From Bacteroidales bacterium (lineage in GTDB: Bacteria; Bacteroidota; Bacteroidia; Bacteroidales; UBA3663), in contig JAFYZW010000067.1 of NCBI GenBank assembly GCA_017548545.1, forward strand, positions 1-32,646: a stretch of 32,646 bases of DNA. The letters are read 5' to 3'. Shown here piece by piece: positions 16,418 through 25,380 of this stretch. The notes beneath the pieces are model-generated. The model was not told the DNA's origin. It did no database searches and saw nothing but the letters and a program-made list of their open reading frames with translations. A program made the translations under genes and the position numbers. Numbering within the stretch: position 1 is the first letter of the stretch; each line of letters starts with the position of its first letter.

Positions 16418-17134
16418 ATGGACAAGGATGCTCTGAACTTCGACCCGCACGTCTCGGTAGACTGCGTGATACTCGGCTTTGATGGCGATTCACTTCAGGT
16501 GCTCCTCTCCCGTCGTGGCAATGAGGTGCCCGAAGAGCAATACAACAACCTCAAGCTCCCAGGGCGCCTCTTGCACACGGACGAAGATTTGGACGAAGCA
16601 GCCCTCGACATCATCACCAGTGTAACAGGCAAACGACACCCGCTCGTCAAGCAATTCCGCGCTTACGGCTCCCCTTCCCGCACCTCCAATCCGAAAGATG
16701 TGCTTTGGCTAGAGAATGCCATCAAACAGAAGATTGGACGTATCGTCACCATCTCCTACCTGTCGCTGATGCGCATCACTAACCGCACTCCACATCGCAA
16801 AGATGCGGAAACACAAGCATCGTACCCCGACAAGGCATGGTATCCGGTACAGGATCTTCCACAACTTGCCTTTGACCATAACCTCATCATTCAGGATACC
16901 CTTCAAGAATTGTATCGGATGGCAGGCCAGCAGCCGCAAATGCTATTTGAGATGATGCCTGCCAAGTTTACAGCGGCTCAGTTGCGCCGACTGCATGAAC
17001 AGGTGAGCGGCAAGAAGATTGATGTCCGCAACTTCGCCAAGCTTGTGATGAACAAGCCTTACATCTTGCCCCTCAACGAATGGGAACAGAATGTAAGCCA
17101 CAGAGCCGCGCGCTTCTATCGTTTCAAGCCATAG
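16418..17134 (+). CDS. Nudix-fold transcriptional regulator (NrtR/AraR-like)
   Basis: A 238-aa protein with an N-terminal Nudix-like domain (DPHVSVDCVILGFDGDSLQVLLSRR) and a C-terminal winged-helix region (about 165-238: FTAAQLRRLHEQVSGKKIDVRNFAKL). The Nudix box (LPGRLLHTDEDLDEAALDII, about 48-67) has lost the REXXEE catalytic glutamates, as expected for members that sense sugars instead of hydrolysing nucleotides. Bacteroidota use such NrtR-family proteins as repressors of arabinose and xylose genes; as I recall, a Nudix gene precedes the xylose operon of B. thetaiotaomicron. It is 75 bases upstream of xylB on the same strand and presumably controls xylB and perhaps the whole xylan locus. 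The ligand is not determinable from sequence. Confidence 0.85.
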   Translation: MDKDALNFDPHVSVDCVILGFDGDSLQVLLSRRGNEVPEEQYNNLKLPGRLLHTDEDLDEAALDIITSVTGKRHPLVKQFRAYGSPSRTSNPKDVLWLENAIKQKIGRIVTISYLSLMRITNRTPHRKDAETQASYPDKAWYPVQDLPQLAFDHNLIIQDTLQELYRMAGQQPQMLFEMMPAKFTAAQLRRLHEQVSGKKIDVRNFAKLVMNKPYILPLNEWEQNVSHRAARFYRFKP

Positions 17135-17209
17135 ACATGGTTTGAACACAAACACTTGTCTGAACAGGACAACTAACTCACATCTTCAAACCATTAACTA
17201 TAACTAATT

Positions 17210-18691
17210 ATGAATCTACTGTTAGGATATGACGTGGGCACGTCATCAGTAAAAGCCTCTCTCGTCGATGCACAGACCGGACAGACCATAGCAAGTGCAC
17301 AGTACCCCGACGCTGAAGCTCCAATCCTAGCCAAGCAGGCAGGATGGGCCGAACAGGAGCCCGAGATGTGGTGGGACGAGCTCGTACAAGCCACCAAGCG
17401 CGTAGCTGAGAAGGCTGCCGCAGTATCTTCACTTAAGGACGTCAAGGCCATCGGCATCTCGTATCAGATGCATGGCTTGGTTTGCGTTGACAAGGAAGGC
17501 AAGCCCCTGCGTCCAGCAATTATCTGGTGCGATGGTCGCGCCGTGCCTTATGGCAATGCTGCCTTCGATGCCATCGGCGGCGACAAGTGCCTCAGCCATC
17601 TGCTCAACAGTCCCGGCAACTTCACAGCCGCCAAGCTGGCTTGGGTAAAGGAGAATGAGCCGGAACTCTTCGAGAAGATTTATAAGATCATGCTCCCCGG
17701 CGATTATATCGCTATGCGACTCTCGGGTGGTGACAAGAAAACCACCATCTCCGGACTCTCGGAAGGCATGTTCTGGGACTTCAAGAACAATGAGGTTTCG
17801 AAAGATGTGATGAACTATTTCGGCTTCCCCGAGTCATACATCGCTGATATCGTTCCTACCTTCTCGATTCAGAGCCGTGTCTGCAAGGCCATTGCCGACG
17901 AATTGGGACTGCCCGAAGGCACCCCCATCAGCTATCGTGGCGGTGACCAGCCGAACAATGCCCTTTCGCTCAATGTGATGAAGCCAGGCGAAGTGGCAGC
18001 TACCGGCGGCACTTCAGGCGTGGTTTATGGCGTGCTTGGCGATGTCAACTATGATTCGCTCAGCCGTGTCAACACCTTTGCCCATGTCAATCATAACCAG
18101 CCCGACACTCGTCTTGGCGTGCTCCTTTGCATCAATGGCACAGGTATTCTCAATGCTTGGGTGAAGCGAACCATCGCTCCCGAGGGCATCAGCTACAGCC
18201 AGATGAACGATCTTGCCGAGAGCGTACCCGTGGGTGCTGAAGGCCTCAGCGTCATCCCATTCGGCAATGGTGCCGAACGTGTACTCCAGAATGTCAACCG
18301 TGGCGCCAGCCTCCATGGCATTAACTTCAACATCCATAAGAAGGCGCATATCATCCGTGCTGCCCAAGAAGGCATTGCTTTCTCATTTGCCTACGGCATG
18401 GAAATCATGGCAGGCATGGGCATGGACATCAAGACCATCAAGGCCGGTCACGCCAACCTCTTCCTTTCGCCACTCTTCCGCCGCACGTTGGCAGCAGTGA
18501 CGGGCGCAAGCATCGAACTCTACGAAACCGACGGCTCAGTGGGCGCAGCTTACGGTGCCGGCATCGGTGCTGGCATCTATAAGGACAGTGACGATGCATT
18601 CAAGACACTAAAGCACATTGCCACAGAGAATCCTGTCGAAGATGTTGCAGCTTACAAGGAGGCCTACGAGCGCTGGAAGGCTTGTCTGTAA
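17210..18691 (+). CDS. xylB: Xylulokinase
   Basis: A 493-aa FGGY-family sugar kinase that phosphorylates D-xylulose to xylulose 5-phosphate, feeding the pentose phosphate pathway. The N-terminal phosphate loop is clear (LLGYDVGTSSVKASLVD), followed by the xylulokinase substrate signature ISYQMHGLVCVD and the segment AIIWCDGRA. YRGGDQPNNAL contains the probable catalytic base Asp246. The ATP site is formed by AATGGTSGVVYGV and the C-terminal GSVGAAYGAGIGAG. No signal peptide, so cytoplasmic. Length is typical. It follows the Nudix regulator and ends at a terminator 30 bases beyond the stop, so no xylose isomerase or symporter gene follows as is common in this phylum. Confidence 0.95.
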   Translation: MNLLLGYDVGTSSVKASLVDAQTGQTIASAQYPDAEAPILAKQAGWAEQEPEMWWDELVQATKRVAEKAAAVSSLKDVKAIGISYQMHGLVCVDKEGKPLRPAIIWCDGRAVPYGNAAFDAIGGDKCLSHLLNSPGNFTAAKLAWVKENEPELFEKIYKIMLPGDYIAMRLSGGDKKTTISGLSEGMFWDFKNNEVSKDVMNYFGFPESYIADIVPTFSIQSRVCKAIADELGLPEGTPISYRGGDQPNNALSLNVMKPGEVAATGGTSGVVYGVLGDVNYDSLSRVNTFAHVNHNQPDTRLGVLLCINGTGILNAWVKRTIAPEGISYSQMNDLAESVPVGAEGLSVIPFGNGAERVLQNVNRGASLHGINFNIHKKAHIIRAAQEGIAFSFAYGMEIMAGMGMDIKTIKAGHANLFLSPLFRRTLAAVTGASIELYETDGSVGAAYGAGIGAGIYKDSDDAFKTLKHIATENPVEDVAAYKEAYERWKACL

Positions 18692-18720
18692 ACTAAAGTT
18701 TGCCTTAACCCATATCCATA

Positions 18721-18762
18721 GAAAGGGAGCCGTAAAGACTCCCTTTCACCATATCTTTTTTT
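18721..18762 (+). terminator. Terminator after xylB, touching the next start codon
   Basis: Perfect 9-base arms GAAAGGGAG (18721-18729) and CTCCCTTTC (18739-18747), then a T-run ending at 18762. The next gene starts at 18765, so the U-tract forms its immediate upstream sequence. Confidence 0.85.
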
Positions 18763-18764
18763 AA

Positions 18765-21170
18765 ATGAAACGACTCTCTATTTTACTATTCATCTCTCTG
18801 CTTTCTCCTACCCTGCTGGGGCAGGTAATCATCAATGAAGTTATGCAGTCGAACATCGACTGTACGATGGACGACATCAACGAGTTTCCCGACTCATGGG
18901 TGGAACTTTACAATCCCGAATCAAATGGGACGGCCATGCTTTCAAACTATTCCATCGGCACTCAACGCGACGGCAGCGATGCTTGGGAACTGCCTACCCG
19001 AGGACTCGTCTCGCATGGTTATATTCTCATCTTCTGCGACAAGGAAGCAACAGGCTTGCATACCTCCTTCCGCATAGACTCGGGCAAGGGAGCCTGCGTT
19101 TATCTTTTCAGATCGAATGGAGAAATCGCAGACTCAGTCTTTATTGAACAGAAACAGCCTGCTCCCAACATCTCGTATGGCCGTGTGACTGACGGCGCCG
19201 AGACATGGGGCTACCAATACACCCCTACACCATCCGCTGCCAACTGCGGACAGATATGTACCGAGATATTGGGCGAACCCATCTTCAGCGAACATGGACG
19301 TGTACTGACCAAATCGAAAACCATCACGCTCACTCTCTCCTTGCCCGAAGGCACACCCGAGGGCACACAGATACGTTACACGACCGACGGCAGCGAACCA
19401 ACTCTTTCTAGCCAGACTTACGTTTCACCCATCTCGTTTTCTTCGACACGTGTGATTCGTGCCAAACTCTTCTGCAACGGATACCTTTCGCCACGTTCCA
19501 CCACCCAATCATACATCTTTATGGGACGTGAGATGACATTACCCGTCATCTCGATTGTCACCGACAACAAGTACTTCAACGACACGAAGATTGGGATTTA
19601 CGTCAATGGCACTTACAGCAACTCCAAGAAGAACTACGAATACAACTGGCGACGGCCCATCAACTTCGAGTACTTCATTGAAACCGACAGCGCGAGCCAA
19701 CTAAACCAACTCAGCGAGACACGTGTGGCTGGAGCAGCTTCACGAGGCCAAAAGCTCAAGACTCTTGTCGTCTATGCCAACAAACGCTTTGGCGAGAAAC
19801 ACCTCAAATACGAGTTCTTCCCCGACCAGCGTCCCGGAAAGAAGAAATTCAAATCCATCATGCTGCGCAATGCAGGCAACGACTTCGACTATCTGTATAT
19901 GCGCGATGCCATTTGTCAGCGCACCATGGCCTCACATGCCGACCTCGACTGGCAGGCTTGGCAGCCCGCTATCTTTTTCATCAACGGCTCCTACAAGGGT
20001 ATTCTCAATATCCGAGAGCGCAGCAATTCGTCGAACATCTACACCAACTACGATGGTCTCGAAGACATCGACATGATCGAAAACTGGTGGGATCTCAAAG
20101 AGGGCACATATGATAACTACATAGATTTCGTGCACTTCTATGAAGAAAAGGGACATACCTGGGAAGAATACGACAAGCTCATGGATCTCGACGAGTACAT
20201 CAACCTGATGGTGATGAACCTATACTACAACAACTTCGACTTCCCAGGCAACAACTTCATGATGTGGCGTCCCCGCGAGGAGGGCGGACGCTGGCGTTTT
20301 GTTGCCAAGGATGTTGACTACGTCATGGGGCTGTATGGGCAGGGCACTTCGAGCTATCAGATTTTCAAATGGCTCTATAACCCCAACTACGACTCCAGCC
20401 ACAACTGGGATGCGAACAGCTATGATAACACACTTCTCTTCCGACGACTGATGGAAAACGAGGATTTCCTGCGAGTTTTTACCGACTGCTGCGCCATTTA
20501 TATGGGCGACTTCCTCAACCTTGATGGCACATGGGAAGTGTGGGAGCCAATGTACCAGCTCATCAAGACAGAATACCCCATCCATCGCAAACTCTTCAAC
20601 CAGTGGTGGCCCAACTATGACAGTGAGCTATCAAGCGCGAAGAACTGGGTAAAGGGACGCACTTCGAGCTTTTATTCTCAGGTGGCCAGCTATTATTCAC
20701 TGGGCACACCCATTGTCACCGACATCAACAAGCAGATGGCCGATACTACACTCGCCGACCTCACCATCACGTTCAATGGCATTCCGCTTTCGAAGGGACG
20801 TTTCGACGGCAAATATTTCCCTGCGCGCGAAGTGACTATCGAAGGCACACCGACTCTTGACGAGGACGGCAATCCCATCGGTTCGCGTATCGTGACAGGA
20901 TGGACCGTAGTAACTTATATTGGTTCGTCGTCCACGCCACAACATTTCGATGGCAACATCTGTCACTTCACCATGCCCGTCTCAGCAAGCCGCATCGCCA
21001 TCAATGCGACCTTTGGACAAAGCGAAGGACTGGAAGACATCACCATCGACCACGACACCACGCCAAGCGACATCTACGATTTGAATGGCAATCGCCATGA
21101 CGCATTGCAGCAAGGTGTAAATATTATTCGGTTGCCAGATGGCAGCGTCAAGAAGATATTTGTGCGGTGA
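18765..21170 (+). CDS. Secreted lamin-tail / CotH-kinase surface protein
   Basis: An 801-aa exported protein. A signal peptide (MKRLSILLFISLLSPTLLGQ) is followed by a lamin-tail domain (about 20-155: VIINEVMQSNID, DSWVELYNP, SWVELY-type core). Next is a chitobiase/Fn3-like strand segment (about 190-250: IRYTTDGSEPTLSSQTY). A CotH domain spans about 255-690, with GILNIRERSNSSN and the metal-binding KDVDY (Asp516, Asp518). The C-terminus (IYDLNGNRHDALQQGVNIIR) resembles the short terminal domains of many Prevotella exported proteins. CotH domains of Bacillus are atypical protein kinases; in Bacteroidota these proteins are mostly uncharacterised. The ATG is two bases beyond the xylB terminator T-run and no promoter is evident between them, so expression may depend on read-through. 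Confidence 0.85.
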   Translation: MKRLSILLFISLLSPTLLGQVIINEVMQSNIDCTMDDINEFPDSWVELYNPESNGTAMLSNYSIGTQRDGSDAWELPTRGLVSHGYILIFCDKEATGLHTSFRIDSGKGACVYLFRSNGEIADSVFIEQKQPAPNISYGRVTDGAETWGYQYTPTPSAANCGQICTEILGEPIFSEHGRVLTKSKTITLTLSLPEGTPEGTQIRYTTDGSEPTLSSQTYVSPISFSSTRVIRAKLFCNGYLSPRSTTQSYIFMGREMTLPVISIVTDNKYFNDTKIGIYVNGTYSNSKKNYEYNWRRPINFEYFIETDSASQLNQLSETRVAGAASRGQKLKTLVVYANKRFGEKHLKYEFFPDQRPGKKKFKSIMLRNAGNDFDYLYMRDAICQRTMASHADLDWQAWQPAIFFINGSYKGILNIRERSNSSNIYTNYDGLEDIDMIENWWDLKEGTYDNYIDFVHFYEEKGHTWEEYDKLMDLDEYINLMVMNLYYNNFDFPGNNFMMWRPREEGGRWRFVAKDVDYVMGLYGQGTSSYQIFKWLYNPNYDSSHNWDANSYDNTLLFRRLMENEDFLRVFTDCCAIYMGDFLNLDGTWEVWEPMYQLIKTEYPIHRKLFNQWWPNYDSELSSAKNWVKGRTSSFYSQVASYYSLGTPIVTDINKQMADTTLADLTITFNGIPLSKGRFDGKYFPAREVTIEGTPTLDEDGNPIGSRIVTGWTVVTYIGSSSTPQHFDGNICHFTMPVSASRIAINATFGQSEGLEDITIDHDTTPSDIYDLNGNRHDALQQGVNIIRLPDGSVKKIFVR

Positions 21171-21187
21171 AAACCCTTATAAACCAT

Positions 21188-21228
21188 ATAGCGGTCGCAG
21201 GCCCATTGGCTTGCGACCGCTATTTTTA
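21188..21228 (+). terminator. Terminator of the CotH gene
   Basis: Perfect 12-base arms (21188-21199 and 21212-21223, ATAGCGGTCGCA and complement), extended inward by GCC/GGC, followed by a T-run. It lies between two convergent genes. The minus-strand side lacks a T-run, so termination of GH51 by it would be weaker. Confidence 0.9.
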
Positions 21229-21240
21229 TAAAAAGAGGAA

Positions 21241-22830
21241 TTACTTAACGGTGATGGTCACCACGCTGTGGGCAGGAAGTGTCACTAGCAACTGCCCCTT
21301 CTTATCAACCTTGGCCCCCTTGAACGTGGCGGGCTTCACCTGGTCGGCTCTTCCGAAATCGTTGTAAGCATGCACATCGTCGGCGGTGATTATTTCTCCT
21401 TCGGCACTCTTCACCTTCATGCCATCAATGTTGACAGCGACCACATGCTGGTTGCTAAGATCCATGTTGGTGAGCGAGATGTGAAGTACACCATTCTTGT
21501 CGCGCGAAACGGTACGGCTCACTGTCGGTATCTGCTCACGGGCATTCACACTGATGTAGTTGCAAATCAGATCAGAGGGAACATAAGTCGCTTCCTTGTG
21601 GATGTTATACATCTTGAAGACATGATAGGTGGGAGTAAGCACACAGGGATCCATGGGATTCTTCTCGTTGGTAAGAATCATCGACTGCAGCACGTTGACA
21701 ATCTGAGCAATGTTGGCCATCTTGATGCGATCGGTGTATTTGTGGAAGATATCGAGCGAAGAAGCTGCCACGATAGCATCGCGCACGGTGCTCTGCTGAT
21801 AGAGCCATCCAGGGTTGGTGCCCTTCTCCACATTGTACCATGTGCCCCACTCGTCAACGAGCAGACCAATGTGCTTCTGTGGATCATAACGATCCATCAC
21901 ACGCATGTGATCAACTACGCAATCCTCAATCTGCAAAGCCTTCGACACGATGTTGTAGTATTCCTGGTCGGTAAAAGTGAGGGCCCAACCTTTCTTACCC
22001 ATCGGGATGCCAGTCTCTGGATCGTTCTCGGTACCCCAGTCGCGCACGGCATAAAAATGAACTGAAATGCCGTCCATCGAACGGCCAATCTTGCGCATGC
22101 AGACATCGGTCCAATTGTTATCGGTCGAATTGGCACCCGACGCGATGCGATAGAGACGGTTGTCGCCATAGTTGCGTGCATAGATGGAATAACGGCGATA
22201 AAGGTCGGAATAATACTCAGGTGACATCTGTCCACCACAGCCCCACGACTCGTTGCCGACGCCGAAATACTTCACCTTCCAAGCTTTGTCACGACCATTC
22301 TTGCGGCGCAACTCTGCCATCGTCGAATTGGTGTCGGAAGTCATATATTCCACCCACTTCGCCATCTCTTCAACAGAGCCCGAACCCACATTACCTGAGA
22401 TGTACGGTTCGCAGCCGAGCATTTCGCAAAGGTTGAGGAACTCGTGTGTGCCAAAAGAATTGTCTTCCACAGTACCTCCCCAGTTGTTGTTGACCAGACG
22501 TGGACGATTTTCCTGCGGACCAATGCCATCCATCCAATGATATTCGTCGGCGAAGCAACCCCCTGGCCAACGCATTACAGGCACCTCCAACGCCTTGAGA
22601 GCTTCGAATACATCCTTGCGATAACCCTGCACATTAGGAATGTTCGAATCCGGGCCTACCCAAAGGCCGCCATAAATGCAACGGCCGAGGTGTTCGGCAA
22701 ACTGTCCGTAAATCTCCTTGGGGATCACATTCTTGGCCTGATCGGGATGAACATTGAGCTGGACATCCTGTGCCAGAATAGACAAGGGCAGCAACAAGCC
22801 GGCTGCTAATGACATGATGAGTTTTTTCAT
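21241..22830 (-). CDS. GH51 alpha-L-arabinofuranosidase
   Basis: A 529-aa family 51 enzyme that releases arabinofuranose side chains from arabinoxylan or arabinan oligosaccharides. A signal peptide (about 1-20, ending SILAQ) makes it periplasmic or surface-bound. Family signatures are [49 protein letters not shown] with acid/base Glu194, and [10 protein letters not shown] with nucleophile Glu327. A C-terminal beta-sandwich ends the protein ([16 protein letters not shown]). The length is typical. It is a single-gene unit, convergent with the CotH gene, with its own consensus promoter at 22885-22915. In context it supplies arabinose removal for arabinoxylan breakdown. Confidence 0.95.
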   Translation of the reverse strand: MKKLIMSLAAGLLLPLSILAQDVQLNVHPDQAKNVIPKEIYGQFAEHLGRCIYGGLWVGPDSNIPNVQGYRKDVFEALKALEVPVMRWPGGCFADEYHWMDGIGPQENRPRLVNNNWGGTVEDNSFGTHEFLNLCEMLGCEPYISGNVGSGSVEEMAKWVEYMTSDTNSTMAELRRKNGRDKAWKVKYFGVGNESWGCGGQMSPEYYSDLYRRYSIYARNYGDNRLYRIASGANSTDNNWTDVCMRKIGRSMDGISVHFYAVRDWGTENDPETGIPMGKKGWALTFTDQEYYNIVSKALQIEDCVVDHMRVMDRYDPQKHIGLLVDEWGTWYNVEKGTNPGWLYQQSTVRDAIVAASSLDIFHKYTDRIKMANIAQIVNVLQSMILTNEKNPMDPCVLTPTYHVFKMYNIHKEATYVPSDLICNYISVNAREQIPTVSRTVSRDKNGVLHISLTNMDLSNQHVVAVNIDGMKVKSAEGEIITADDVHAYNDFGRADQVKPATFKGAKVDKKGQLLVTLPAHSVVTITVK

Positions 22831-22840
22831 GAAATCTTCA

Positions 22841-22872
22841 ATTGTTAATTGTTAATTATTTATTGTTAATTG
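22841..22872. repeat. Short TTGTTAATT repeats in the GH51 leader
   Basis: Three near-identical copies of TTGTTAATT lie in tandem between the GH51 promoter and its start. Such runs are common in Bacteroidota intergenic regions and no function is implied; they leave the leader unstructured and AT-rich. Confidence 0.5.
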
Positions 22873-22884
22873 ATAAAGATGGTG

Positions 22885-22915
22885 CAAAGATAATCAATTA
22901 ATTCAATTACACAAA
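22885..22915 (-). promoter_or_regulatory. Promoter of GH51
   Basis: On the minus strand, TTTG (22912-22915), 19 bases, then TATCTTTG (22885-22892). It lies about 55 bases before the ATG. Confidence 0.8.
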
Positions 22916-22983
22916 CTATTTCCCCGCTTTTTCAACCTTTTGAATGTAAGATTTGTCCGAAAACAATCTTTTTCACAAGTATT

Positions 22984-23015
22984 CTTGCCAAATATTCAAA
23001 AAACCGCTATCTTTG
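22984..23015 (+). promoter_or_regulatory. Promoter of the TPR regulator gene
   Basis: CTTG (22984-22987), 20 bases, then TATCTTTG (23008-23015). The upstream element differs from TTTG by one base. The ATG follows 32 bases later. Confidence 0.7.
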
Positions 23016-23047
23016 CAGCATCATCATAAATTTATACATAATTATAT

Positions 23048-24739
23048 ATGAAAGCAACAAGCAAAGACAAGAGCTTTCACTCGGATGCAACCGTGGCGAA
23101 AAATGCCCTCTTATTGCTGGCGGCTGTTCTCCAGATTGTCGGTCTTTCTTCGTGTGGTAACCAACTGCAGGAGTATCCTGCGGTGCTTGAGACTGCCGAT
23201 AGCCTGGCGTATGTCAATCCCGACAGTGCAGTGGCGCTGCTCCAGAGTGTGGAGGCTGAGATGACAGCTTCCACCCCAGCAGTGCATCATCTCTACGACC
23301 TGCTTACCATCAAGGCGCGGGATAAGGCAAACTATCCGTTGACGTCCGAAAGTTTGATCCTCGATGTGCTCGATCATTATGAACATGGCGGCGATCCTAA
23401 TAAATTGCCTGAGGCTTATTATTATGCAGGTCGCGTCTTTCGAACGTTGGGCGATGCCCCTCAGGCCATCGATTATTTCCAGAAGGCACAGACCACGCTG
23501 AATGAACTTGACCTTCAGAAACTCCCTGCTGCAAATGCCGAACGGTATGGGAAACTGAAAGGCACAATCATGGCACAAAAAGGGTATGTGTTCAGGAATC
23601 AGCATCTCTATCGTGAGTCTGAAGATTGCTTCAAGCAAGCTTACATATTGGATAGTCTGTCGAATGATACAGTTGGGATGTTTATGGACTTGAATGATAT
23701 TGGCTATGTCAAGCAAATAGCAGGAGACAATGAACATGCCCTTCATTATTTCGATATGGCTGCGATAATGGCTGGTGAATATGGAGACAGCCTTTATCTC
23801 GAAAATATCATCGTTCAGAAATGTCAATGTTTGAATAAACTGAAGAGGTATGATGAAGTAGCAAAATATCTCCAGGAGTTCCATCCCCACTTCACTCGTA
23901 GTAATTCCGAAATTATCAATTCTCTTTTTGGAGAATATTACTGGAAGACAGGAGAAAGCGAAAAGGCTGTGCCTTACTTCAAATGGTTATATGATTCAGG
24001 TTCTATCTATTCACGCTCAAATGCTGCTCTTTGGTTTTCCGACTATGAGACGAAGCGAGGCAATGCCAAAGAAGCCCTACGATATATGGCTGAGTTTTCC
24101 AATCTGGAGATTGAACTTCGAAAGTTGAGGAATGAGGAGGTGACAGCATTGACCAGTTCTCTCTACAATTATCATTTGCGAGAACAAGAGAACCAACGGC
24201 TAAAGGCGAAACAGGAGGTGCAGAAATTGCGTTTTTGGATGGTGTCGCTCATAGCTTTTCTCCTGGTATGTGCTCTTTTCTTCATCATTCGTTACGCACG
24301 CATTCGCCAGCGTTATTTGAAATCAAATAATGAACACCTTCGTTACCTCCTGTCCTCCATGCAAGCGGATAAGGAAAAGCATCAGCAGATGATTCAAACA
24401 CAGGCTGCTAATCTTCGAAACTCCGAAATCCATCAACTCATCGCAACGAAATGCGCCAACAATGAGTGTCTCTATAATCGTGATTGGTTAATTGTAGAAG
24501 AAACGATGCAACGACTTGCACCAGAATTCATTTCCAAACTAAGGAGTGTCCATAGCTGTTCGCCAATGGAATGGAAGGTTTCGCTTTTGACCAAATTCGG
24601 TTTCTCCCCAACCGATATAGCCATTGCAACCGCTCACACCAGTTCGGCCATTTATTCAATTAGGTCACGTCTTTATAAAAAGGTTTTCACCCATGATGCT
24701 CCTTACTCTGACTGGGAATCCTTTATAAACTCTCTTTAA
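23048..24739 (+). CDS. Membrane TPR protein with C-terminal helix-turn-helix
   Basis: A 563-aa protein of a type common in Prevotella and Bacteroides. A hydrophobic leader ends in a lipobox-like GLSSC (Cys36). Tetratricopeptide repeats follow from about 45 to 360 (NPDSAVALLQSVEAE, EAYYYAGRVFRTLGDAPQAI, AYILDSLSNDTVGMFMDLND). There is one transmembrane helix near 396-418 (FWMVSLIAFLLVCALFFII), then a coiled segment and a C-terminal region with HTH character (SPMEWKVSLLTKFGFSPTDI, AIYSIRSRLYKKVF). The layout suggests signalling from the periplasm to a cytoplasmic output domain, but the DNA target is unknown. It has its own promoter and terminator, so it stands alone; control of the neighbouring sugar genes is conceivable but not shown. 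Confidence 0.8.
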   Translation: MKATSKDKSFHSDATVAKNALLLLAAVLQIVGLSSCGNQLQEYPAVLETADSLAYVNPDSAVALLQSVEAEMTASTPAVHHLYDLLTIKARDKANYPLTSESLILDVLDHYEHGGDPNKLPEAYYYAGRVFRTLGDAPQAIDYFQKAQTTLNELDLQKLPAANAERYGKLKGTIMAQKGYVFRNQHLYRESEDCFKQAYILDSLSNDTVGMFMDLNDIGYVKQIAGDNEHALHYFDMAAIMAGEYGDSLYLENIIVQKCQCLNKLKRYDEVAKYLQEFHPHFTRSNSEIINSLFGEYYWKTGESEKAVPYFKWLYDSGSIYSRSNAALWFSDYETKRGNAKEALRYMAEFSNLEIELRKLRNEEVTALTSSLYNYHLREQENQRLKAKQEVQKLRFWMVSLIAFLLVCALFFIIRYARIRQRYLKSNNEHLRYLLSSMQADKEKHQQMIQTQAANLRNSEIHQLIATKCANNECLYNRDWLIVEETMQRLAPEFISKLRSVHSCSPMEWKVSLLTKFGFSPTDIAIATAHTSSAIYSIRSRLYKKVFTHDAPYSDWESFINSL

Positions 24740-24768
24740 ATACATATTTTTGTACGTTTTTCCACCCT

Positions 24769-24817
24769 GCGCAAACTTTATGCAGACATTTGCATAATTT
24801 TTGCGCAAATCTTTTTT
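24769..24817 (+). terminator. Terminator of the TPR gene; palindromic repeat family
   Basis: Imperfect 16-base arms (24769-24784, GCGCAAACTTTATGCA, and 24791-24806; 14 of 16 pair) with a six-base loop, then a T-run at 24812-24817. The core ATGCAGACATTTGCATAA and the following TTTTTGC match the GH3 terminator at 3473-3523 in the same orientation relative to transcription. Confidence 0.7.
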
Positions 24818-24848
24818 GGGTTTTTTCATAGCGATTCTCTTATCTTTG
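24815..24848 (+). promoter_or_regulatory. Promoter of the DUF3244 gene
   Basis: TTTG (24815-24818), 22 bases, then TATCTTTG (24841-24848). The first element overlaps the end of the preceding terminator T-run. The ATG at 24888 is 39 bases downstream. Confidence 0.65.
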
Positions 24849-24887
24849 CATCGACAAAACCAATTATTCACATAAAATTATAAAGCT

Positions 24888-25235
24888 ATGCGAAAACTAA
24901 TATTACTTTTACTTTCACTATTGCCTATTATGGGATTATATGGTGAACCAGAGATTGAACTGAAAGAAATTCCCCAAAATCCTGAACACAACAGTCAGAT
25001 TCCGGTCTTTCATGCAGAGCTCGAACTAAACCAATCTGTATTCGTTACGGCTGATCAGCAGTCCACATTTACGGTATCAATCTATGATGCGACACACACG
25101 AATCTGTTGTATCAAGGTAACACCTACGATGGTTACTATCACTTCACGAACACCTTGTCCGCAGGAAGTTACAGTATTGAAATAACATGCGACGATGTCT
25201 CGTATGAAGGAGAGTTTGAGATCGGCAATGATTGA
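24888..25235 (+). CDS. DUF3244-like small exported protein
   Basis: A 115-aa protein with a signal peptide (MRKLILLLLSLLPIMGLYG). A single beta-sandwich domain of about 90 residues follows (STFTVSIYDATHTNLLYQGN, LSAGSYSIEITCDDVSYEGE). The pattern of a short exported Ig-like domain ending with a GSYSIEI strand matches the DUF3244 proteins abundant in Prevotella and Bacteroides, whose function is unknown. It is first in a plus-strand run with the lipoprotein (25381) and barrel (26335) genes, 145 bases ahead of the former, and has its own promoter. Confidence 0.7.
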   Translation: MRKLILLLLSLLPIMGLYGEPEIELKEIPQNPEHNSQIPVFHAELELNQSVFVTADQQSTFTVSIYDATHTNLLYQGNTYDGYYHFTNTLSAGSYSIEITCDDVSYEGEFEIGND

Positions 25236-25380
25236 TTCCACTCTCATTTTTGGGGATGATACTATATCCTATTATATATTAACCCCTATCTTGCAGCGAA
25301 GGATTTCAACAGACCGAACTATTCAAAGGCACGGATTTCAAAAAACGATACGAGTAGAGATAACAATTAAAACAAACAAT

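Noticed and set aside
16154..16425. Short minus-strand frames in the divergent intergenic region
   Set aside because: They overlap the consensus promoter and candidate operator, and show no coding character.
25195..25380. Upstream extension of the lipoprotein gene to an ATG at 25195
   Set aside because: It would overlap the DUF3244 gene and bury the lipoprotein signal peptide that begins at 25381.
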